From NCBI RefSeq assembly GCF_042684705.1, contig NZ_JBHULZ010000041.1, positions 434,001-498,000 on the forward strand: a DNA stretch of 64,000 nucleotides, in the 5' to 3' direction. A model generated the notes under the pieces. The model saw nothing but the letters and a program-made list of their open reading frames with translations, ran no database searches and was not told the origin of the DNA. The stretch is from Mesonia sediminis. GTDB lineage: Bacteria > Bacteroidota > Bacteroidia > Flavobacteriales > Flavobacteriaceae. The position numbers and the translations under genes are program-made. This document shows, in pieces, positions 58,866 through 64,000 of this stretch; position 1 is the stretch's first letter, and every line of letters begins with the position of its first letter.

Positions 58866-60230
58866 GTGAACCGAATTTTAATCGTTGAAGATGATCTTGC
58901 ATTTTGCCAAATGTTGGCCACCTTCTTAACCAAAAAAGGTTTTGAAGTAACTACCTGTACAAGTGCAGAACAGGCCCACAAAGAACTAGATCAAAATAGA
59001 TTTGATGTTTTACTTACCGATGTGCGTTTACCCGAAAAGCAAGGAACGGTATTGCTTGATCGTGTACAACAGAATAATTGGTCAACCAAAGTGATTTTAA
59101 TGACGGGGTATGCAGAAGTGAGTAAAGCGGTTGAAGTGATGAAAAGTGGCGCCTTTGATTATATTGCTAAGCCTGTTAACCCCGAGAAACTACTTGCTAG
59201 CATAAAGAACGCGCTCAAGGAGTTGCAAGGATTTGAGAAAAGTGCTATAAAACAAACAACTAAAGCCCATAAGAAATCGGATGCTTTAATTTCAGAGTCT
59301 CAAAAGCAGAAATACGTACAAGGGGTGAGTAAAGAGGCAAAGACTTTGGCAGATTATATAGATTTAGTGGCTCCCACAGATTTCTCAGTGCTTATTGTAG
59401 GCCAAAGCGGTACAGGTAAAGAGTATGTAGCAAAAAAAATACATCATAAAAGCAAACGTGGTAAAAAGGCTTTTGTTGCAGTAGATTGCGGTGCTATACC
59501 CAAAGAATTAGCTGTTAGCGAATTTTTTGGGCACGTGAAAGGTTCTTTTACCGGAGCTATTCAAGATAAGGTAGGGCATTTTGAAGCTGCCAATGGCGGA
59601 ACCTTATTCTTAGATGAAATAGGTAACTTGTCTTATGAACTACAAATTCATTTACTTAGAGCTTTACAAGAAAGAGTAATAAAACCTATAGGAAGTCATA
59701 CTGAAATCCCAGTGGATATTCGGGTGATAGCCGCTACAAATGAAAATTTAGATAAAGCTGTTGCGGCCGGTGACTTTAGAGAAGATTTGTATCACCGCCT
59801 AAACGAATTTAGTATTCAAATTCCTGCTTTAGCGGAACGAAAAGAAGATTTAGTGCTCTTTGCAAACCACTTTTTAAGCCAAGCCAACCAAATTTTAAAT
59901 AAACAAATTTTGGGTTTTACCGATGAAGCAATGAGTAAAATGGAGGGCTATTCTTGGCCGGGAAATTTACGCGAATTACAAAATTGTGTAAAGCGAGCCA
60001 GCTTAATAGCACAAAACGACTATATAGAGGAAACAGATTTGCCAAAAGAAATTCTAGTAAAGCCAGAACCCCAAGAATCTTATTCGTTATTCAAGAATAA
60101 AAATGAGGTTCAGTTAATTAAAGATACGCTAGCTAAAACGGGCGGAAATAAGAGTAAAACCGCAAGGCTGTTACAAATAGATCGCAAAACGCTCTATAAT
60201 AAATTAAAGCAGTACAATATTGAATATTAA
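58866..60230 (+). CDS. Sigma-54-dependent response regulator (NtrC family)
   Basis: Response regulator of 454 residues. The receiver domain (about 1-120) has phosphorylation site D52 in LLTDVRLP, preceded by VEDD at the acidic pocket and the conserved lysine in AKPV. The AAA+ domain has Walker A GQSGTGKE at 179-186, the sigma-54 contact loop GSFTGA at 226-231 and Walker B TLFLDEIG at 246-253. A Fis-type HTH (GGNKSKTARLLQIDRKTLYNKL) ends the protein. It activates sigma-54 promoters. Start at GTG 58866; no ATG is in place. It converges on and overlaps by 3-4 bases the hybrid kinase. Confidence 0.93.
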   Translation: MNRILIVEDDLAFCQMLATFLTKKGFEVTTCTSAEQAHKELDQNRFDVLLTDVRLPEKQGTVLLDRVQQNNWSTKVILMTGYAEVSKAVEVMKSGAFDYIAKPVNPEKLLASIKNALKELQGFEKSAIKQTTKAHKKSDALISESQKQKYVQGVSKEAKTLADYIDLVAPTDFSVLIVGQSGTGKEYVAKKIHHKSKRGKKAFVAVDCGAIPKELAVSEFFGHVKGSFTGAIQDKVGHFEAANGGTLFLDEIGNLSYELQIHLLRALQERVIKPIGSHTEIPVDIRVIAATNENLDKAVAAGDFREDLYHRLNEFSIQIPALAERKEDLVLFANHFLSQANQILNKQILGFTDEAMSKMEGYSWPGNLRELQNCVKRASLIAQNDYIEETDLPKEILVKPEPQESYSLFKNKNEVQLIKDTLAKTGGNKSKTARLLQIDRKTLYNKLKQYNIEY

Positions 60231-62659
60231 TGGGGCGTATTTAAATAATTTTGCAACGCTTTAATTAATAGGCTTAGTTCTTCAATAGCCTTAATCAAGT
60301 TCTCTTCATCTAGTTGGCTTGGATTTTTGAGTCCTTGTTTTTCTAATAACTCAAATGATTCAATGCATTTACTGGCTTGTAATTGTTTTAGCATTGGTAG
60401 TAGCCTGTGAGCCGTTTTTCCTGCAGCTTGAAAATCCTTGGTTTTTACACTTTGGTTTAACTCTTTTACCCCTTGCTGGCAACTTGCTAAGAAACTTTTA
60501 ATAATATTTTTTGTGGCATGATTATCACCCAAAGTGAAATTTTGTATTTCGGATATCGTAAACAATTTATCTTTACTTATCGGTGTGGATATTCTGCTTT
60601 GCTTTTGGAGCGTTTCTAGTTTTAAGACGTGAGCTATCTCTAGTAGTAATTCTTGGAATTTATAAGGTTTAATAAGCATAGCCGAAAACCCCTTTATAAG
60701 ATAATCCTCTTCTTTGAGCTGTGTATTACCCGTAAGAGCAATTATGGGAATGCTTTTTAAAATTGCATCAGTTTTCATTTTTTTAAGCAAATCAAATCCG
60801 CTCGCGACGGGCATTTGAATATCTGTAATTACCAAGTCAAACTTTCTATTTTGAAGCAAATTATAAGCGGTTTTACCGTTGTTGGCTGTGAAACATTTAA
60901 AGTTGGAGTTTTCTAACATCGCCTTTAAATATTCGAGTTGCCCGGGCTCATCATCAACCAGTAAAATCTTTTTTTCTTTAGCATTGTGTACCTTAATGTC
61001 TTTACGGATTTTTACTCGGTCTTCATTTAGATGAACCGGTATTTCAATCTTAAAAACACTTCCAGCACCGGGCTCACTTGTTAAGGTAATATTCCCGTTT
61101 AAGAGTTTTATAATTTTTTTTGTAATGGCTAATCCTAATCCTGAACCACCGTACTGGCTTTCAATTTTATTGTTCGCTTGTGTAAATTCTTCAAAAATTT
61201 CTGCCTGTTGGCTCTTGGCTATGCCAATTCCTGTGTCACTTACCTCTATAAAAAGATTGAATTTTTTACGCGTGACCGGTTGTAATTTAGTCTTTATTTC
61301 TATTTTACCTTTATGAGTAAATTTGTAAGCGTTGTTGATGAGATTGGTTAACACTTGTTGTATTCTAAAGGGGTCACTTAAGAAAGATAGCTCGGTGTGT
61401 TCGCCAAAAGAAATTTCAAGTTCAACAGCATTTTTGGCTGGCGCAGGTATCGCAGCGCTAATGCAGTTTTCTACCAAATTTTTAGGCACGAAAGGTAAAA
61501 TTTCTAAACCGATTTTTCCCGCTTCAAGCTTTGAGAGGTCAAGTAACCTGTTGACCATTTGTAAAATATAGTCTGATGATTTTTGCAATTGCCCCAATTG
61601 GTGTTTTTGCCTCGCAGTTAACGGTTCTTGATTAATCAAATCAGAATAACCCAAAATAGTATTTAGTGGAGACCTTAAATCATGTGTAACAGTGGCTAAA
61701 ATCTGCTTATAGCGTTTCAATAAAAACTCGGCATATCGTTTGCTTTTTTCGAGTTCTTCTCGGTAACGAGAACTGCTTCTGGTGTCTCTTGAAATTAAAA
61801 TCACAAATAACAAAATAGTAAAAACACAGGCCACCCCTAATACTCCTATAATTAAAGTGGTTTTACTAATGGCTTGTTGCGAATTTTGAAGTTGTTGTAC
61901 AGATTGTTGTAGTTCTTCTCGTTCAATCTCATTCCTAATTTTCTGAAGTTGCGCCGATAATTTTTGATCGTTTTTTATAAGGGCATTCTCTTTAGCAATT
62001 ACTTCGGTTTGGTAGCGTCTTTCTTCGCGCTCTAAAGAACTCAATACCTTTTTAACCGAAGTTATGAGCGAATCGGCTGTTTGCTGGGTTAGCCGCTGGG
62101 CGTTGTCTTCTTTTGCATATTCCAACCACTTTATAAGAGCCCTACGCGCATGCGGACTATGATCTTTAAAAAGCTTGTCATAATTGTCTTCCTCAAATAA
62201 ATAATTTACCTTTTTTAAATTATTGAGCACTCTGTCATAGTAATTTACACTTGAGTTTTGAGATCGTAATTTTAGCAGTTCTAGGAGATTCTCTTGTTTA
62301 AGAATGAGTAGTTTGTTGAGACTGTCTAATTCAATTTTTATTTCTCGATCGGGGTATACCTGTTTTAATTGGTCAATTAACGAGTGTATAGAATCATGCT
62401 GTCTTTCTAAAGAGTCGACCTTGTCTGCCTCTTGATTTTGAATAATAGCCCGACTGATTCCTTCGGTATTATAAATTTTTGTCACCATTTTGTTCATTAA
62501 CAATAGGCGCTCTTGATTTTTGGTGTTTTCTTTCCCTGCCTGATTTAATTCGACTACCTGAGTGTAAATTATGTAAATAGATGCCGCTGTAAAAACAGTA
62601 AGTAACAGATAGCCAAGGCTAACTTTAAGGGTAATTCTTTTCTTTGTAGATTCAGGCAT
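60227..62659 (-). CDS. Hybrid histidine kinase with receiver and HPt domains
   Basis: Membrane sensor kinase of 810 residues: TM1 about 15-35, a helical periplasmic sensor of about 230 residues, TM2 about 268-290, a HisKA domain with THDLRSPLNTILGY (phosphorylated histidine near 326), a HATPase (NAYKFTHKGKI, GSGLGLAITKKI), a receiver domain with VITDIQMP (aspartate near 613) and a C-terminal HPt-like domain with AHRLLPMLK (histidine near 750). All phosphorelay parts are thus in one chain. Start at ATG 62659 in place of an in-frame TTG two codons upstream. It is convergent with the response regulator; whether the two are partners is inferred from proximity. The signal is unknown. Confidence 0.92.
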   Translation of the reverse strand: MPESTKKRITLKVSLGYLLLTVFTAASIYIIYTQVVELNQAGKENTKNQERLLLMNKMVTKIYNTEGISRAIIQNQEADKVDSLERQHDSIHSLIDQLKQVYPDREIKIELDSLNKLLILKQENLLELLKLRSQNSSVNYYDRVLNNLKKVNYLFEEDNYDKLFKDHSPHARRALIKWLEYAKEDNAQRLTQQTADSLITSVKKVLSSLEREERRYQTEVIAKENALIKNDQKLSAQLQKIRNEIEREELQQSVQQLQNSQQAISKTTLIIGVLGVACVFTILLFVILISRDTRSSSRYREELEKSKRYAEFLLKRYKQILATVTHDLRSPLNTILGYSDLINQEPLTARQKHQLGQLQKSSDYILQMVNRLLDLSKLEAGKIGLEILPFVPKNLVENCISAAIPAPAKNAVELEISFGEHTELSFLSDPFRIQQVLTNLINNAYKFTHKGKIEIKTKLQPVTRKKFNLFIEVSDTGIGIAKSQQAEIFEEFTQANNKIESQYGGSGLGLAITKKIIKLLNGNITLTSEPGAGSVFKIEIPVHLNEDRVKIRKDIKVHNAKEKKILLVDDEPGQLEYLKAMLENSNFKCFTANNGKTAYNLLQNRKFDLVITDIQMPVASGFDLLKKMKTDAILKSIPIIALTGNTQLKEEDYLIKGFSAMLIKPYKFQELLLEIAHVLKLETLQKQSRISTPISKDKLFTISEIQNFTLGDNHATKNIIKSFLASCQQGVKELNQSVKTKDFQAAGKTAHRLLPMLKQLQASKCIESFELLEKQGLKNPSQLDEENLIKAIEELSLLIKALQNYLNTPH

Positions 62660-62730
62660 AATCAAAAATAAAATGCAAATTTTTAAAAGTGCCTTAAAGT
62701 TATGGTAAAATCAAAAAAAGAATTAATTTC

Positions 62731-62813
62731 GCAGCATCTCTAAGGGGTGCCTTGAAGAAGGCTGAGATCATACCCAATGAACCTGGGCAAGTAATGTTGC
62801 CAAGGGAAAATGC
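62731..62813 (+). ncRNA. TPP riboswitch aptamer
   Basis: The THI-box aptamer with all conserved blocks: AAGGGGTGCC (62742-62751), GGCTGAGA (62760-62767), TACCC then GAACCTGG (62779-62786), and GTAATGTTGCCAAGGGAAAATG (from 62791). A short P1 helix can form between GCAT (62734-62737) and ATGC (62810-62813). It binds thiamin diphosphate and turns the downstream gene off when thiamin is plentiful. It precedes a TonB-dependent receptor. The match is secure; the start of P1 is approximate. Confidence 0.93.
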
Positions 62814-62842
62814 GGCTAGCAGCATTTTGTTGTAGGTGTACT

Positions 62843-62882
62843 CCTGTTTTTCTTTTGACGAAAAGAATTGCAGGTTTTTTTA
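62843..62882 (+). terminator. Riboswitch expression-platform terminator
   Basis: CCTG/CAGG closing pair plus TTCTTTT/AAAAGAA inner stem (62843-62874), separated by a small internal loop, then seven T (62875-62881). It lies between the aptamer and the receptor gene, so control is likely by transcription termination. The AAAATGC at 62807-62813 can pair instead with GCATTTT at 62822-62828, offering an alternative fold. Confidence 0.75.
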
Positions 62883-62941
62883 TGTTTAATAATTTACCAA
62901 GAATAATCGCCCCTTTTATTCGTATTTAAAAAAAATTACGA

Positions 62942-64000
62942 ATGAGAATTGTATTATTTTTAGTTGGTTTAATTTCTGCCAGTATAGTCTCTGCCCAAGA
63001 GGCAACTTATTTTTTAGCTGGCGAAATCTCAAGAAATGAAAAACCGGTGCCTTACGCTCAAATTAGTATAGAAGGCACAAAAATGGGAACCCTAAGCGAT
63101 CAAAACGGTAAATACCGATTAAAATTAAAGAAGGGAAACTACAATTTAGTGGTAACATCGGGCAATACCAAAAAAGTTGAGGTGTTTTTGAATAAAGATA
63201 CCCGGCTCAATATAAGCTTAGATGGGGTAGAAGAGAACTTAGAGGAGGTATTTATTCAGGCCCTAAGAGCAACCAATAAAACGCCCATTGCTTACACCAA
63301 TTTGGAGGAGGATGAAATAGATGAGCGAAATCTAGGACAAGATATACCAGTGTTAATGGGTTATATGCCAGGAGTGGTTATGACATCAGATGCGGGGGCT
63401 GGTATTGGTTATACCTCTTTACGGGTTAGAGGTAGCGATGCGTCAAGAACCAATGTGACCATTAACGGTATTCCTTATAACGATGCCGAAAGCCAAGGGA
63501 GCTTTTGGGTAAACTTAAGCGATATGGCCAGTTCTATCGAGAGTTTGCAATTACAACGTGGTGTAGGAACCTCAACAAATGGCGCAGGTGCCTTTGGTGC
63601 GAGTATAAATATCGCTACAAAAGACTTTTCTGAAAAAGCCTATGCCGAGCTATCAAATAGTTATGGGTCTTTCAATACCCATAAACATACCCTTAATTTT
63701 AGCACCGGTTTATTTAATCAACACTGGGAAATATCTGGTAGAGCCTCGGTCCTTGAGAGCGATGGTTACATTGATAGAGCCAGTAGCTCGATGCGCTCTT
63801 ATTTCTTGCAAGCCGCTTTTATTGATGAGAATACCAAGATTAAAGCGATAACTTTTGGTAATAAAGAAAAGACCTACCAAGCATGGTATGGCATAGATGC
63901 CAATCAGTTAAAAGAGGATAGACGATATAACCCCGCAGGAGAATACACTACAGATGAAGGAGTGGTAAAGTATTATGATAACCAAACCGATAATTACTGG
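62942..64000 (+). CDS. TonB-dependent receptor under TPP riboswitch control, 3' end outside window
   Basis: Outer-membrane active transporter; the first 353 residues are present and the frame is open to the last base. A signal peptide (about 1-19, ending VSA) is followed by a carboxypeptidase-D regulatory-like domain (about 25-105, VPYAQISIEGTKMGTLSDQNGKYRLKL) and a plug domain with VLMGYMPGVV, LRVRGSDASRTNVTINGIPYND and LQRGVGTSTNGAGAFGASINI. Barrel strands begin near 240. The TPP riboswitch and its terminator lie just upstream, which points to uptake of thiamin or a precursor across the outer membrane. Substrate is inferred from regulation. ExbB/ExbD at 8.5-10.9 kb could energise it. Confidence 0.92.
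   Translation, partial: MRIVLFLVGLISASIVSAQEATYFLAGEISRNEKPVPYAQISIEGTKMGTLSDQNGKYRLKLKKGNYNLVVTSGNTKKVEVFLNKDTRLNISLDGVEENLEEVFIQALRATNKTPIAYTNLEEDEIDERNLGQDIPVLMGYMPGVVMTSDAGAGIGYTSLRVRGSDASRTNVTINGIPYNDAESQGSFWVNLSDMASSIESLQLQRGVGTSTNGAGAFGASINIATKDFSEKAYAELSNSYGSFNTHKHTLNFSTGLFNQHWEISGRASVLESDGYIDRASSSMRSYFLQAAFIDENTKIKAITFGNKEKTYQAWYGIDANQLKEDRRYNPAGEYTTDEGVVKYYDNQTDNYW

Noticed and set aside
62807..62828. AAAATGC/GCATTTT hairpin taken as a terminator
   Set aside because: It is followed by GTTGTAGG, not a T-run. It fits better as an alternative fold of the riboswitch; the real terminator is at 62843-62882.
1..64000. CRISPR arrays, insertion sequences, integrases, prophage or toxin-antitoxin genes
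   Set aside because: I looked for regular repeats with spacers, terminal inverted repeats next to transposase motifs, and tyrosine recombinase or phage genes, and found none.

Overview
This 64 kb window is a chromosome segment from a member of the family Flavobacteriaceae (phylum Bacteroidota). The evidence is a base composition rich in A and T, the gliding genes gldE and gldD next to ssb, a protein with a type IX secretion (T9SS) C-terminal sorting domain, a PorT-like outer-membrane protein, DUF4270 and DUF4301 proteins, a hybrid histidine kinase, the tiny basic protein that I recognise as the Bacteroidota ribosomal protein bL38, and promoters of the Bacteroidota form TTG-N19-TAnnTTTG (clearest before rplU and xth). 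I cannot name the genus. Almost everything is housekeeping or family-core content. I see no CRISPR array, insertion sequence, prophage, defence island or rRNA operon.

Region by region. 1-3.6 kb: 3' part of sucA (E1 of 2-oxoglutarate dehydrogenase) and sucB (E2). 3.6-6.4 kb: a rearranged stretch with a YceI-like lipoprotein, a T9SS cargo protein, an intact retropepsin-like protease, and a chimeric relic in which a beheaded second protease copy is fused to a second copy of the sucB 3' end. This is best explained by an old tandem duplication. 6.5-12.2 kb: tatD, ansA, tRNA-Ser(GGA), an ExbB/ExbD energy-transducing operon, a porT-like gene and a PAP2-like membrane protein. 12.2-24.9 kb: rpoN, an RluA-type pseudouridine synthase, a giant outer-membrane protein, xth, an OmpA lipoprotein, radA, an esterase-like protein without its nucleophile, a flippase-like protein, panD and panC. 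25-31 kb: an orphan glycogen-synthase N-domain protein, a DUF4270 lipoprotein, glmS, and the F1 ATPase pair atpD-atpC. 31.3-38.5 kb: an XRE regulator with two DUF2975 membrane proteins, then a complete seven-gene Mrp Na+/H+ antiporter operon. 38.6-46.8 kb: a cupin_8 protein, recX, rng, bL38, HU, mutY, ssb-gldE-gldD and an EamA transporter. 46.8-53.8 kb: an M16 peptidase pair (one inactive, one active), a DUF4199 protein, rplU-rpmA, a DUF3332 protein and ahcY. 53.8-58.7 kb: a run of tightly packed genes (phosphopantetheinyl transferase, geranylgeranylglyceryl phosphate synthase-like protein, pnuC, NadR-like kinase, DUF4301, a GGQ release-factor-like protein) and a small secreted protein. 58.8-64 kb: a sigma-54-dependent response regulator converging on a hybrid kinase, then a TPP riboswitch with a terminator ahead of a TonB-dependent receptor that runs off the window.

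How the genes connect. rpoN supplies the sigma factor that the NtrC-type regulator needs. panD and panC make pantothenate, whose product CoA feeds the phosphopantetheinyl transferase. pnuC and the NadR-like kinase form a nicotinamide riboside salvage pair. ExbB/ExbD could energise receptors such as the thiamin-regulated one at the right edge. gldE, gldD and the PorT-like protein belong to the gliding/T9SS machinery that would export the 5.2-5.9 kb cargo protein.

The most interesting points are the sucB-protease tandem-duplication scar, the nucleophile-less hydrolase, the glycogen-synthase-like protein lacking the sugar-nucleotide loop and C-domain, and the riboswitch-controlled receptor. I did not find a clearly new multi-gene system.
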